A DNA stretch of 64,000 nucleotides, from contig CANHPL010000006.1 in assembly GCA_947462685.1 (NCBI GenBank), positions 1 through 64,000 of the forward strand. The letters are read 5' to 3'. Under the pieces are notes generated by a model that saw nothing but the letters and a program-made list of their open reading frames with translations, made no database searches and was not told the origin of the DNA. The translations under genes and the position numbers were made by a program. The DNA is from Burkholderiaceae bacterium (GTDB lineage: Bacteria; Pseudomonadota; Gammaproteobacteria; Burkholderiales; Burkholderiaceae). Of the stretch, positions 37,448-46,432 are shown piece by piece; the stretch's first letter is position 1; each line of letters begins with the position of its first letter.

Positions 37448-37867
37448 ATGACAGACGCTCAACTCCTCGAACACTATACAGCCTTAGGCTGGGAAACCTT
37501 CTCTGAAGAAGGATTTATGCAAATCGCTGGTCCATTCTTCTTTAAAACTGATGGCCCTAACATGCACTTTCTTTTTCCTACTGGGATGAAACATAAAAAC
37601 CTACGCGGTATCGTGCAAGGTGGTGCCTTGATGACATTCACCGACCGTGCTTACGGAGCTTTCGCACGCCACAGTACTGGTACCAAAGCAACTGCTACGA
37701 TTCAATTTAATTACAACTTTGTTGACGCAGTTCAATTAGGTGAAGTTGTTGAACTCTCACCGATTGTGACTAAATCAACCAAAAGCATGGTTTTTTTGAA
37801 TGGCCAATTATGTGTTGGAGACAAGCCAGTAGGATTTGCTACAGGCGTTTGGAAAAGGTTCGATTAA
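37448..37867 (+). CDS. PaaI-like hotdog-fold thioesterase
   Basis: 139 residues of the single-hotdog type. The core is NLRGIVQGGALMTFTDRAYGAFA, in which the catalytic Gln/Asp-Gly-Gly helix and the Asp of TDRA are visible, then TIQFNYNFVDAVQLGEVVELS. Members hydrolyse acyl- or aryl-CoA thioesters. The closest class is the PaaI thioesterase family, but no phenylacetate genes are nearby. It is transcribed alone and in the opposite direction from the DUF6150-like gene. Confidence 0.83.
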   Translation: MTDAQLLEHYTALGWETFSEEGFMQIAGPFFFKTDGPNMHFLFPTGMKHKNLRGIVQGGALMTFTDRAYGAFARHSTGTKATATIQFNYNFVDAVQLGEVVELSPIVTKSTKSMVFLNGQLCVGDKPVGFATGVWKRFD

Positions 37868-37881
37868 ACCTTTGTTTAGCT

Positions 37882-38631
37882 TTAGTTCACTGAGGTATAG
37901 GCTTGATCTCTTTTAGGCATTTGTAAAAATAAAATTTGTACGCCACAATCTGCCGTGCAAATAGTGTAAGTGTTATGTCCCTCAGGAATATACAAATTTT
38001 CATTTTTCACGAGCTTTTCTTGATTGGCGAATACCAAGCCTTCCATCACCACCAAAAATAATCCTGCAACATCTTGCAGAAGAGATATCGGATATTCAGT
38101 ATGTGGAGGAATTTTTAACACCCCAACACCTAAATGAGACTTTTCCTCATAATGAACCCAATCCATCAGCACTTCAGTAAGTTGATTGAGCTCTTGTTTC
38201 TCATCTGAAAGAATCGAGGGTGAAGTGTAGTGATGTTTAGGGCCCTTTTTAAAAAATTCCATTTGTGCGGGTAAGAACTTTGCCCCTAGGTCACGACTAC
38301 ATCGCAGAGTTAAATATTGCAATCCTTGATCTCCTGCAATAATCGGTCCATAGCCGGTATATGCTCCCGCATAATGAACTACGTAGGGAAGAACTTCATG
38401 CCGACCAAAACTTCCTGATCCTTCTATAAATACCTGAAATTGATTTTGCATATGGAAATGCAGTGGATTAGTGATATTTGGTAATTGTTTAATTAAATAG
38501 GATTGTGGGCAAGCCTCTAAATCATCATGGATATTAAAATAGTCATATCGATGATATTTCAAACCATTGTCATGCTCATGATAGGTAAAAACTTCACCAG
38601 CTTTTAACCCAAGTAATACCGAGTTACTCAT
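37882..38631 (-). CDS. Cupin-like protein of unknown function
   Basis: 249 residues without a signal peptide. Two half-barrel-like blocks are visible: ITNPLHFHMQNQFQVFIEGSGSFGRH, with two His like a cupin metal site, and VLKIPPHTEYPISLLQDVAGLFLVVMEG in the second half. The arrangement suggests a bicupin. Its ATG overlaps the stop of the Bug binding-protein gene (ATGA), so it is likely the enzyme or sensor for the compound that Bug protein takes up. No specific reaction can be assigned. Confidence 0.65.
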   Translation of the reverse strand: MSNSVLLGLKAGEVFTYHEHDNGLKYHRYDYFNIHDDLEACPQSYLIKQLPNITNPLHFHMQNQFQVFIEGSGSFGRHEVLPYVVHYAGAYTGYGPIIAGDQGLQYLTLRCSRDLGAKFLPAQMEFFKKGPKHHYTSPSILSDEKQELNQLTEVLMDWVHYEEKSHLGVGVLKIPPHTEYPISLLQDVAGLFLVVMEGLVFANQEKLVKNENLYIPEGHNTYTICTADCGVQILFLQMPKRDQAYTSVN

Positions 38632-39593
38632 TCAATCTTGGCTCCAGAATCTTTGACACGCTGACCCCATTTGACGTATTCATTTTGTATAAACTCTTCA
38701 AATTCAGCAGGATTTTTACTCAACAAGGTTTCTGAACCGAGACCTTGTAGTCTTTTAATGACCTCTGGTTCTTGCATCGTCAAATTTAGTTCTTTATGGA
38801 GTCGTTCCACAATCGCTTTGGGAGTTCCTGCTGGGGCAAATAATCCGAGCCACGCACCGCCATTAAACCCTTTGAGTCCTAGCTCATCCACTGTTGGAAC
38901 TTCCGGTAAAAATGAGGTTCTCGTTAATCCCCCTGTTGCTAATCCCTTTAATTTACCGGCTTTTATATGTGGTTGTAATGTCAGAACAGTATCAAAAGTA
39001 ACATCTACCTGGCCTGCAATGACATCCGTTTGCGATTGGGAACTCCCCTTGTAAGGAACGTGAACCATTTTGATCCCCGCCTGACTAGTAAACATGCTCA
39101 TCATCAGATGACTGGTAGAGCCATTACCAATGGAAGCATAGGTATATTTATCTGGCTCTGCTTTTGCCTTGTCAATTAAATCTTGAACACTAGTGATGCC
39201 TGATTTTGGGTTGGTCACCATCACATAAGGTAACCAAGTAACTAAACCAATCGGGGCGAAGCTTTTTCTAGAGTCATAAGTAAGTTTGCTGTACAAATGT
39301 GGATTTGTGGCAAATGGCGCTGTAGCGCTAAGTAATAAAGTGTGCCCATCCGGTGGGGTTGCAGCTGCTACCCCTGCCCCCAAACTCCCGCCTTGTCCAG
39401 GCTTATTATCAATAATGAAAGATTTACCGAACTTCACAGCAAAACGTTCTGCAATGATACGACCAACGGTATCCGTGGCAGTCCCGGGAGGAAACCCAAT
39501 AATGATCGTAACGTTTTTATCAGGATAGTTGGTTTGGCCGTGTGCTTGCATGGCTGCCGCAAAAAAACAAAGTAATAAAATGATTTTCTTCAT
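38628..39593 (-). CDS. Bug/TctC-family periplasmic solute-binding protein
   Basis: 321 residues. The signal peptide ends MQAHGQ. The Bug signatures are YPDKNVTIIIGFPPGTATD, SFIIDNKPGQGGSLG and VHVPYKGSSQSQTDVIAG; the C-terminus is EEFIQNEYVKWGQRVKDSG. It binds a carboxylate or similar small molecule for uptake by a transporter encoded elsewhere. It is coupled by overlap to the downstream cupin-like gene. Confidence 0.92.
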   Translation of the reverse strand: MKKIILLLCFFAAAMQAHGQTNYPDKNVTIIIGFPPGTATDTVGRIIAERFAVKFGKSFIIDNKPGQGGSLGAGVAAATPPDGHTLLLSATAPFATNPHLYSKLTYDSRKSFAPIGLVTWLPYVMVTNPKSGITSVQDLIDKAKAEPDKYTYASIGNGSTSHLMMSMFTSQAGIKMVHVPYKGSSQSQTDVIAGQVDVTFDTVLTLQPHIKAGKLKGLATGGLTRTSFLPEVPTVDELGLKGFNGGAWLGLFAPAGTPKAIVERLHKELNLTMQEPEVIKRLQGLGSETLLSKNPAEFEEFIQNEYVKWGQRVKDSGAKIE

Positions 39594-39649
39594 GTGTTTC
39601 CCCTTCTATTTTTCTTTATAGGTTCAGCTTATCACATCCGCTTTATGTT

Positions 39650-41359
39650 TTATTCATCTTGCAAGGCTAAGAAAAAAGCACTTTGAATCGCTCCGTCGCT
39701 CTTTCCTGGTGTTTTAGCATCACCAATGACTTGCACTTTACGCGCAATTTTCTTGTCTATGATCCAAGTAGGTAATTGAGCAACACGTGCTTTGTAATAA
39801 AACCAATTTTTGAGTGCTTCCGATGTAAAAATACCTTGCATGATCGGTAACTGGGAAATCCAAGGGTGGAGTAAAAGATTCACTAGCCAAGAAAACCCCA
39901 AAGGATAGCTAGCTCCTGTGGCTATGACGATACGATCAAAACCAGACAATCGTGCATCATTTTCTTGTAAATGGACTCCCATTTGAAAATCGACTCCCTG
40001 CATCATGCAGGTTTGCTTGAGTTGTTGGCAAAAATTTTCAAAGGATACAGGATTGGTTTTTACTTCTTGAAATCTTGGGGCCTTTGCAGCCAATAACCAT
40101 GCCCCACCCACTTGAAGGTTCTTATCAAAAATAGTTACATCATTTTTAGTCGAAACAATTGCTGCATAAGACAAACCTGCTGGGCCAGCTCCAATCACTG
40201 CAATGCGCTCTCCCTCCACCTTTGGGTTCATATTTGGAAACTGCAATTCATGAGCTGCTGTGGGATTGACTAGACACCCAAGTTGTTTACCACCTCGCAT
40301 TTCATTGACGCAGGTATTACAAGCAATACAAGGACGAATTGGAATTGAAGCGGCTGATTTATTGACCCACTCAGGGTCTGCTAAGAGGGGTCTTCCAAGG
40401 GCAATAAAATCAGCCTGCCCGTCTTCTAATAGTCGATTTGCAATCATTGGATTACCAAGTCGCCCAACTGTAATCACCGGGATGCCCACCACTTGCTTTA
40501 CCTGTCTGGCAAAATCAGCAAATGTGGCCTCGGGATAGTGCATTGGCGGTATCATCCGTTCGGCGGATGGAAGCGATTTATAGTGTCCCGCAGTAATATG
40601 GATTGCATCTATGCCAGTTTTCGCCAACAGTTTAGCCATCTCAAAACCATCGCTAAATTGCAATCCCTCGGGAAACAAATCATCAACATTGAGTCGGTAT
40701 ATCAACGGAAAATCTGGTGCAATGGCTTTAATTCCTTGAATAACTTCAATAGAAATCCGTAATCGATTCGAAATGGATCCACCATATTCGTCTTGACGAA
40801 TATTCTCTGCTGGGCATAAAAATTGAGATAACAAATATCCGTGTGCCCCATGGATTTCTATACAGTCAAATCCTGCTTGTTGTGCTCTACGTGCTGCTTG
40901 CACAAAAGCTTGAACAGTTTGCGTAATTCGCTCTTTTGAAATCTCATCAGGCATGATGGTTTGCATCGTCACTTCATAGACATCATGGGGCAAAGCTGAA
41001 GGTGCAAGAGGGGTTAATCCTGAGATATCTTTGCGAGTGTGACCACCCGCGTGACCCAGTTGTATCGAGGCTTTTGCGCCACTGGCATGAAGAGCATCAA
41101 CTAATCGGGTAAGGCCTGGAAGATATTGATCTCCATAAATCCCAAGTTCATGCGCGCGATGACGCCCTTCGATTTCTGGGGAAGCCATCTCGACCGTTAC
41201 TAAACCAACACCGCCCCGCGCCCGGGCGCAAAAATACGCAATTGAAGCGTCAGTGACATAACCATCTTGGGTAGCAAGCCGAGTTGTCATCGGCGCCATA
41301 ACCACACGATTTTTAATCGTCAACATACCAATCTTAGCTGGAGTATGTAAGGTCATCAT
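39650..41359 (-). CDS. Old Yellow Enzyme / 2,4-dienoyl-CoA-reductase-like FMN-FeS-FAD oxidoreductase
   Basis: 569 residues. The N-terminal TIM barrel (about 1-340) begins TPAKIGMLTIKNRVVMAPMTT and contains the substrate segment EIHGAHGYLLSQFL. A 4Fe-4S cluster motif follows (CIACNTCVNEMRGGKQLGC), then an FAD/NAD domain with the dinucleotide motif AVIGAGPAGLSYA. The family includes 2,4-dienoyl-CoA reductase and trimethylamine dehydrogenase. The C-terminal part is shorter than the roughly 670 residues of E. coli FadH, with no second complete nucleotide-binding fold obvious, so electron input may differ. The substrate is unknown. Confidence 0.85.
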   Translation of the reverse strand: MMTLHTPAKIGMLTIKNRVVMAPMTTRLATQDGYVTDASIAYFCARARGGVGLVTVEMASPEIEGRHRAHELGIYGDQYLPGLTRLVDALHASGAKASIQLGHAGGHTRKDISGLTPLAPSALPHDVYEVTMQTIMPDEISKERITQTVQAFVQAARRAQQAGFDCIEIHGAHGYLLSQFLCPAENIRQDEYGGSISNRLRISIEVIQGIKAIAPDFPLIYRLNVDDLFPEGLQFSDGFEMAKLLAKTGIDAIHITAGHYKSLPSAERMIPPMHYPEATFADFARQVKQVVGIPVITVGRLGNPMIANRLLEDGQADFIALGRPLLADPEWVNKSAASIPIRPCIACNTCVNEMRGGKQLGCLVNPTAAHELQFPNMNPKVEGERIAVIGAGPAGLSYAAIVSTKNDVTIFDKNLQVGGAWLLAAKAPRFQEVKTNPVSFENFCQQLKQTCMMQGVDFQMGVHLQENDARLSGFDRIVIATGASYPLGFSWLVNLLLHPWISQLPIMQGIFTSEALKNWFYYKARVAQLPTWIIDKKIARKVQVIGDAKTPGKSDGAIQSAFFLALQDE

Positions 41360-41388
41360 AGCGCTATACCAACTGGGTACTAATCTGT

Positions 41389-41565
41389 TTATCGGCCTCG
41401 ACCAGCCGCTTTTTTCATGACCTTACCTGCACCAACAGGTGGAGGTGTTCTTTTCGTTGATTTGGCGTCACCTTTTCCATCCTTGGATTCTGGATGTGCA
41501 GCCGCTTGTTTTTTTGCTAATGCTTCTTTAATACTAGAAGAAAATGATTTTTTGACTTCAGTCAT
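41389..41565 (-). CDS. Small Lys/Ala-rich protein of unknown function
   Basis: 58 residues: a short helix-forming segment (VKKSFSSSIKEALAKKQAAA) followed by a disordered, basic, Pro/Gly-containing tail ending KKAAGRGR. The ATG at 41565 has AGGAG six bases upstream, which favours it over the ATG eight codons further up. The charge and tail suggest nucleic-acid or ribosome binding, but this is only a guess. Confidence 0.6.
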   Translation of the reverse strand: MTEVKKSFSSSIKEALAKKQAAAHPESKDGKGDAKSTKRTPPPVGAGKVMKKAAGRGR

Positions 41566-41653
41566 GACGTACTCCTTATTATGTTTCATCTAACCGATGT
41601 AATACCTCTATGATATGCCATCTTCTATGCGTGGTGCGATTTATATTGACGGA

Positions 41654-42232
41654 CTAACGCGGCAAAAAGGTTTTTAATACTTTGGCTGTTCCATCAGGAT
41701 TTATGCGCACGAGCACCATCTCCCCTGAACTGGTATTAACTCCGGTATAGGCCAAAATATTGACTTGGTGGGTGACCATAATGTGAGGTTTACCTGCTGG
41801 ATTCTTCACATGGGTTTGCATCCACTCAACCAAACTTTTTTTGGCTGGAGTTGCGTAATCTTGTTCATTGAATGTTGAACCTAATATTTCTAGTTTTTCT
41901 GGAACACCATAGTTGAGAAGACTTGCAGTATCGATGCAGCGACACCAAGGACTTGTGTAAACCTTGGCTTGGGTAATTTCTTGCGAAAGCAACCATTTAC
42001 CAGTGGATCGGGCTTGGTCTATCCCCTCTTGATTCAGATTTCTTTGGGTTGAACAATCATTCACCTTAAAATTCGGCGGATCCCCAATACCTGGTGCATA
42101 CGCATGACGCATGAACAAAACTGTATGGCCTTGCCTCATCAATTCGGATAGCTCGCTAGCCATTAACTGAGGAGCAATCAAAATCGCACTTACGGCACAG
42201 AGCAATACACGATATAACAGTAAATTAAACAT
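41654..42232 (-). CDS. Exported histidine phosphatase superfamily protein
   Basis: 192 residues. A signal peptide (VLLCAVSAILIAP, ending MAS) precedes a phosphoglycerate-mutase fold: the RHG-type motif is VLFMRHAYAPG, with catalytic His. Further conserved residues are in LNQEGIDQARSTGKW, YTSPWCRCIDTA (second Arg) and MVTHQVNILAYTG (second His). It is probably a periplasmic phosphatase; the substrate is unknown. Confidence 0.85.
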   Translation of the reverse strand: MFNLLLYRVLLCAVSAILIAPQLMASELSELMRQGHTVLFMRHAYAPGIGDPPNFKVNDCSTQRNLNQEGIDQARSTGKWLLSQEITQAKVYTSPWCRCIDTASLLNYGVPEKLEILGSTFNEQDYATPAKKSLVEWMQTHVKNPAGKPHIMVTHQVNILAYTGVNTSSGEMVLVRINPDGTAKVLKTFLPR

Positions 42233-42272
42233 CTTTTAATTAAAAAATCTTCAGAAATGATGGTGGAAACAA

Positions 42273-42295
42273 AAAAGAACCCAAAGGTTCTTTTT
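42273..42295 (-). terminator. Rho-independent terminator (symmetrical) after the 42315-42905 gene
   Basis: A stem AAAAAGAACC / GGTTCTTTTT with a 3-base loop; the minus-strand reading ends in a T-run. It lies 19 bp past the end of the minus-strand gene at 42315 and is nearly symmetrical, so it may also act on the plus strand. Confidence 0.85.
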
Positions 42296-42314
42296 AATTA
42301 GTAGCTTATATGAC

Positions 42315-42905
42315 TTATTTTACTGGGGGTGCTGTTACTTGAACTGCAATATTTTGAGTAATGATTGCTTCTATTTGATTACCTACTTTGATACCCTTTA
42401 AAATATCTGGTCCAACGGCAACTTGAACAGTTTTAGTTGGCCCCTTAAGTGTTACGATATTTTTCTTCGCATCAATTGCAGTAACGTCAGCAACAAGCTT
42501 TACTTGATGTTCGATGATGCCTGCTGGCTTGTCACCGGCTTGTGCACGGGAATAGGTAAGAGTCTCTGCTCTTTCTTTGATGCCATTACTAATTACCTTG
42601 ACATCAGAAACGATGACTTTGAGAATACTCAACGTCACAATATCGCCCACCTTAATCTTATCGAAGTTCTTCACTTCATCGCCTAAGACCGCTTCTAATT
42701 CACGGCCTTCTGGTCCAACAATGACAACTTTACGTGTTTTAGGGTCAACTGATTTAAATTTACCTTGAAACTGAACACCCTCTAATGCCTTTAACATGCC
42801 TGGACCTGCATCTACAGCAATGATTGCTTGGGGTTTATTTTGCGCCATAACTAGGCTCATGCTAGTAATAGCCGCTAACATAAAGGTAATAATTAGTTTT
42901 TTCAT
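42315..42905 (-). CDS. Periplasmic protein with two OB-like repeats, unknown function
   Basis: 196 residues. The signal peptide ends LVMAQ. Two similar halves follow, each with a strand pattern around V-x-x-I-D/V-x-K-x-x-x-V-x-x-x-G-P (SVDPKTRKVVIVGPEGREL and AIDAKKNIVTLKGPTKTVQV), then KVGDIVTL or KVGNQIEA, which is reminiscent of small copper- or stress-linked periplasmic OB/SH3 folds. No cysteines or metal motifs are present in the mature part. Function is unknown. Confidence 0.65.
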   Translation of the reverse strand: MKKLIITFMLAAITSMSLVMAQNKPQAIIAVDAGPGMLKALEGVQFQGKFKSVDPKTRKVVIVGPEGRELEAVLGDEVKNFDKIKVGDIVTLSILKVIVSDVKVISNGIKERAETLTYSRAQAGDKPAGIIEHQVKLVADVTAIDAKKNIVTLKGPTKTVQVAVGPDILKGIKVGNQIEAIITQNIAVQVTAPPVK

Positions 42906-43003
42906 TAGGAAATCCTTTTTTTGATTGAATGTTTAGTTTAGTCGGCTTAGATGATTCATGCATAATATATTTATATCACTAAAACAATGACGGGAGAATA
43001 ACA

Positions 43004-43657
43004 ATGTCAGTAACACTTTATGGATTTTGGCGATCTTTAGCAGCTTATCGTGTCAGAGCCGCCCTTTTTTACAAAGAAGTCCCTTTTACAGAACACATCA
43101 TCGATTTACTTCAGGGAGATCAATTCTCTGAGGACTACCATAAGCTGAATCCTCAACATGTGATTCCTCTTCTAGAACACGATGGTCGAAAAATTACGCA
43201 ATCCCTTGCGATTTTAGAATATATAGAACAGATGTGGCCAAATCGTCCGACTCTGCCAAAAGATGCTTATGAGCAAGCTTACGTCCGCTCCATTTCTCTG
43301 ATTACGATTGCGGATACGCATCCTTTAGTCGTGCCAAGAATTCGAGGTTTTTTACACAAGACCTACGGTCAAGATGAAGCTGGTCAAGCCGCTTGGGCTC
43401 AGCATTGGTTTAATGAGGGTAGTCTTGCAATTGAGGCCCGCCTTCATGATGAGGGGCTTTTTGGTCAATTTACTTTAGGCGATCAAGTGTCAATCGCTGA
43501 TTTTTCCTTATGCTCCCATGTGATAGGTGCACGCTTGTTTGGCGCTGATGCCAGTCTTGCGCCACAATTGGTCAAAATTGCTGACCACTGTTTAAGCTTA
43601 GACGCATTTGCAAAGGCTCACCCAATGAAACAACCTGGTGCACCAATCAAAAAATGA
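43004..43657 (+). CDS. maiA: Maleylacetoacetate isomerase (zeta-class glutathione transferase)
   Basis: 217 residues. The N-terminal thioredoxin-like domain has the active-site stretch YGFWRSLAAYRVRAALFYKE (catalytic Ser-Ser/Cys region altered to Ser-Leu) and VIPLLEHDGRKITQSLAILEYIE. The C-terminal helical domain has QVSIADFSLCSHVIGARLFG. The enzyme isomerises maleylacetoacetate or maleylpyruvate with glutathione in tyrosine or gentisate breakdown. No other pathway genes adjoin it. The stop overlaps the start of the KTSC gene (ATGA). Confidence 0.88.
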   Translation: MSVTLYGFWRSLAAYRVRAALFYKEVPFTEHIIDLLQGDQFSEDYHKLNPQHVIPLLEHDGRKITQSLAILEYIEQMWPNRPTLPKDAYEQAYVRSISLITIADTHPLVVPRIRGFLHKTYGQDEAGQAAWAQHWFNEGSLAIEARLHDEGLFGQFTLGDQVSIADFSLCSHVIGARLFGADASLAPQLVKIADHCLSLDAFAKAHPMKQPGAPIKK

Positions 43658-43920
43658 TCCAAGAGTTTACCAGCGGATCGATTCGCCTTATAGAATATGA
43701 TCCGCAAGAAAAGCAGTTAGATATTCGTTTTGAAAACTCGAACATTCTCGCATACAAGGGTGTTCCTTCCTGGATTTTTGAAAAAATGAGTCGGGATCCA
43801 AGCCCCAAGTCATTTTGGGAAGATAACATCAAAGACGAATACACTCCCACTCAAGCCAAGAAAAAAGCTAGCTCGCCCTCTTTGGAGTCCTTGAAGAATT
43901 TATTTAGTGATCCTTCATAA
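43654..43920 (+). CDS. KTSC-domain protein
   Basis: 88 residues. The pattern SGSIRLIEYDPQEKQLDIRF followed by YKGVPSWIFEKMSRDPSPKSFW fits the KTSC domain, a short fold found alone or attached to lysyl-tRNA-synthetase-like and RNA-binding proteins. A variable basic C-terminus follows. The function is unknown. It is coupled to maiA by a four-base overlap, and its stop overlaps the convergent NTF2-like gene by a few bases. Confidence 0.8.
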   Translation: MIQEFTSGSIRLIEYDPQEKQLDIRFENSNILAYKGVPSWIFEKMSRDPSPKSFWEDNIKDEYTPTQAKKKASSPSLESLKNLFSDPS

Positions 43921-44307
43921 GTTTTGCTTCGCTGACACATGGTGGCTAACAATCTGCCACTGATGATCACGATAAATCAGCACATGGGTAATACGCAGCT
44001 CCAAAGACTTTTCTTCAGCACGTTGAAAGTTGGCACTACCAGCAATACTGATAACATTTGGAGTAACTCTTTTTACATACTCCGGCAGAAATACGACCCC
44101 TGTAAATAATCCTGATGGCAATTTCTCAAAATAAGACTGGATAGCCAGCCTGCCGATATAGGGGGGAATCCTACTGCCAAACAATACGGCATCTTCAGCA
44201 TAAAGACCTGCTAAAGCTGGAGAATGGAGTGGCGCAAAAAAATGCTGCCACTGCTGATAAACATGTTTAACAATTTCCTGATCAGTTTGACTATTCATCT
44301 TATTCAC
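43915..44307 (-). CDS. NTF2-like / SgcJ-EcaC family protein
   Basis: 130 residues of the cone-shaped NTF2 fold: an N-terminal helix (DQEIVKHVYQQWQHFFAPL), the segment LAGLYAEDAVLFGSRIPP and a final strand pair HVLIYRDHQWQIVSHHVSA. Members are often small ketosteroid-isomerase-like enzymes or binding proteins. No catalytic residues can be assigned with confidence. It converges on the KTSC gene. Confidence 0.75.
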   Translation of the reverse strand: MNKMNSQTDQEIVKHVYQQWQHFFAPLHSPALAGLYAEDAVLFGSRIPPYIGRLAIQSYFEKLPSGLFTGVVFLPEYVKRVTPNVISIAGSANFQRAEEKSLELRITHVLIYRDHQWQIVSHHVSAKQNL

Positions 44308-44367
44308 TCCTGTAATGACACCAATATAACGGATGACAAACTCTACATAGTAAAAGGACGCTTGAAT

Positions 44368-44715
44368 TTATCTTTTACAGGAATTATTAATCATTTGATC
44401 AGAAACCACCTTAATTTGCGCGGGTGCTTTCCTCCCAGTAAAACTCATCGACTTCACTTCGTCTTCCTGAAGATAAAAACTCTTCCAAATTTGACCATTT
44501 TTTGTATTTTTAATTGTGATGTAACGATCTTCATGAAGTTCAACTGTAATTTCAATAAAAGTTCGAACAAATACATCACATTTTCGCAACAAAACATTTC
44601 CAGAACTCATGCTATTCTTTTACCAATGAGCCCTTCCCTCACATTCTGCTTGCTCGTTAGCTAATACTGAAAATATACTTGCACCGAATGCGCAGATCAA
44701 TATCATTTTTTTCAT
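44368..44715 (-). pseudogene. Small exported protein gene interrupted by an in-frame stop
   Basis: From the ATG at 44715 (GGAGAG upstream) a signal peptide MKKMILICAFGASIFSVLAN is encoded, but TAA falls at 44620-44622 (codon 32). The same frame continues after it for 84 more codons to 44368 with no other stop. The downstream part (FVRTFIEITVELHEDRYITI) has strand-like sequence and a terminal Cys. Two internal start sites could yield the later part without export. Whether this is a nonsense mutation or a base error cannot be told here. Confidence 0.7.
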
Positions 44716-44909
44716 CAATCACTCTCCGAATTAAAGATATTTATCCTATCGAAATGAAAAGACTTTTACATGAATAAATGGCGATAATTTTAAGAAGATA
44801 TGATGATGTTTCAGATTGTGCAATACGACTCATCAGAATTTCATATAAAAAATATAATGACATCATCCGTTTTAGACAAGATAATTCATAAAAACTAAAG
44901 GACTTATTC

Positions 44910-45809
44910 ATGGCTCTTCTCTTAAACGGATTTACGCCTGAAACATTTTCATATACCCACCCAACTGACGGTGACATCACGATTGCCTATCAGAAGGCAG
45001 GAAATGGCCCTCCCCTACTTTTATTACATGGCTTTCCGCAAAGTAAAGCGATTTGGCACTTGATTGCCCCACAACTCAGCGAGCACTTTACTGTGATCGC
45101 GAGTGATTTACGTGGCTACGGCGAGTCGTCTAAGCCAGCTGGCAATTTGTATCACTCGAATTATTCAAAACGCTCCATGGCTATGGATCAAGTTAAGTTG
45201 ATGAGGCATTTAGGGTATAAAAAGTTTCAACTATTAGGTCATGATCGTGGAGGTCGTGTGTCACATCGACTCGCCGCCGATTATCCACAATGTGTGCAAA
45301 AAGTCATGGTGCTCGATATCTCACCAACCCTGGCAATGTACGAACAAACCTCTATGGCATTTGCGCGTGGTTATTGGCATTGGTTTTTCTTAATTCAAAA
45401 AGCGCCTATACCTGAAACGATGATTAGTGCCGATGTAGAATTTTTCTTGAAGCAATTTATGGGAGGCAGGTATGCTGGTCTTGATATTTTTTCCAAGGAC
45501 TGTTGGAACGATTATGTGAGTGCCATGCACGATCTAGCCTGCGTTCATGCAATGTGTGAGGATTATCGTGCTGCATCGACAATTGATCTTGAACACGATC
45601 GTGTTGATATCGCTGCTGGTAAACGACTACAGATGCCGCTTCGAGTACTTTGGGGTGAACATGGTTTAGTCAATACCTGCTTTGCACCTTTGAATGATTG
45701 GCGTAAAGTTGCGATAAACGTATCTGGAAAAACACTCAATAGTGGTCACTACATTCCAGAGGAAGCTCCTGAGGAACTTCTAGCTGAAGCACTAGTCTTT
45801 TTTCAATAA
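44910..45809 (+). CDS. Haloacetate-dehalogenase-like alpha/beta hydrolase
   Basis: 299 residues. The core has HGFPQSKAIWH (oxyanion hole), ASDLRGYGESS and the nucleophile elbow GHDRGGRVSHR with Asp112, Arg113 and Arg116. HW157-158 follows in ARGYWHWFF, and the catalytic His is in SGHYIPEEAPE. This set of residues (Asp, two Arg, His-Trp) is that of fluoroacetate/haloacetate dehalogenase (FAcD/DehH1). The substrate could also be an epoxide, but the Asp-Arg-Arg-His-Trp set favours a 2-haloacid. It stands in a plus-strand run with SRAP and deformylase genes. Confidence 0.82.
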   Translation: MALLLNGFTPETFSYTHPTDGDITIAYQKAGNGPPLLLLHGFPQSKAIWHLIAPQLSEHFTVIASDLRGYGESSKPAGNLYHSNYSKRSMAMDQVKLMRHLGYKKFQLLGHDRGGRVSHRLAADYPQCVQKVMVLDISPTLAMYEQTSMAFARGYWHWFFLIQKAPIPETMISADVEFFLKQFMGGRYAGLDIFSKDCWNDYVSAMHDLACVHAMCEDYRAASTIDLEHDRVDIAAGKRLQMPLRVLWGEHGLVNTCFAPLNDWRKVAINVSGKTLNSGHYIPEEAPEELLAEALVFFQ

Positions 45810-45814
45810 AGACC

Positions 45815-46429
45815 ATGTGTATTAGTTTTGCTTCTACTAACAATCAAGTTTGGGTTAAGAAAAACTTTGATGTTAACTTACCTTGCCCTTGTCCGGCAGA
45901 GACTTTTCCGGGATATGTTGCCCCCTTAATTGTCAAAAGCCATCAGTCCGGCAGAGTTGCTTGTGGTTTAGCGCAGTTTGGATTAATTCCTTATTGGTCA
46001 AAAGATCGTAAGATCCAAAAACACACCTACAATGCGCGAGCTGAAACCATCGCTGAAAAGCCATCCTACCGAACTGCTTGGAAGTCAAGACACTTTGGTA
46101 TTGCTTTGATGGACTATTTTTATGAACCCTCTTATTTAACGGGTAAATCAATTCGTACTGCGATATCTTCAAGCAATAAAGAACCTTTGGGAGTTGCAAC
46201 AATTTGGGATACATGGTCAGATAAATCCAGTGGCGATACCATCACGAGTTTTTCCCTAATCACAATCAATGCCGATGAACATCCTTTTATGAGAAATTTT
46301 CATCGCCCTGATGAGGAAAAAAGAACCATTGTGTGTCTAAAGCCTCATTTATTTGATGCTTGGTTATCCACCACTCCTGAACAAGCACATCACTTTTTAA
46401 ACCATGCATCTATGACTGAACTGGAATAA
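45815..46429 (+). CDS. SRAP/HMCES-family abasic-site DNA-protein crosslink protein (YedK-like)
   Basis: 204 residues starting MCISFAS, so Cys2 becomes the N-terminal catalytic Cys after Met removal. The other active-site residues are in YNARAET (Asn, Arg), YFYEP (Glu) and FHRPDEEKR (His). The protein traps abasic sites in single-stranded DNA as stable thiazolidine crosslinks. No sign of LexA boxes was seen. It begins 5 bp after the hydrolase and ends 3 bp before def, so the three genes form an operon. Confidence 0.88.
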   Translation: MCISFASTNNQVWVKKNFDVNLPCPCPAETFPGYVAPLIVKSHQSGRVACGLAQFGLIPYWSKDRKIQKHTYNARAETIAEKPSYRTAWKSRHFGIALMDYFYEPSYLTGKSIRTAISSSNKEPLGVATIWDTWSDKSSGDTITSFSLITINADEHPFMRNFHRPDEEKRTIVCLKPHLFDAWLSTTPEQAHHFLNHASMTELE

Positions 46430-46432
46430 CTC

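Noticed and set aside
44224..44664. 146-codon plus-strand frame opposite the split exported-protein gene
   Set aside because: The minus-strand reading has a proper signal peptide and ribosome site; the plus-strand frame has neither.
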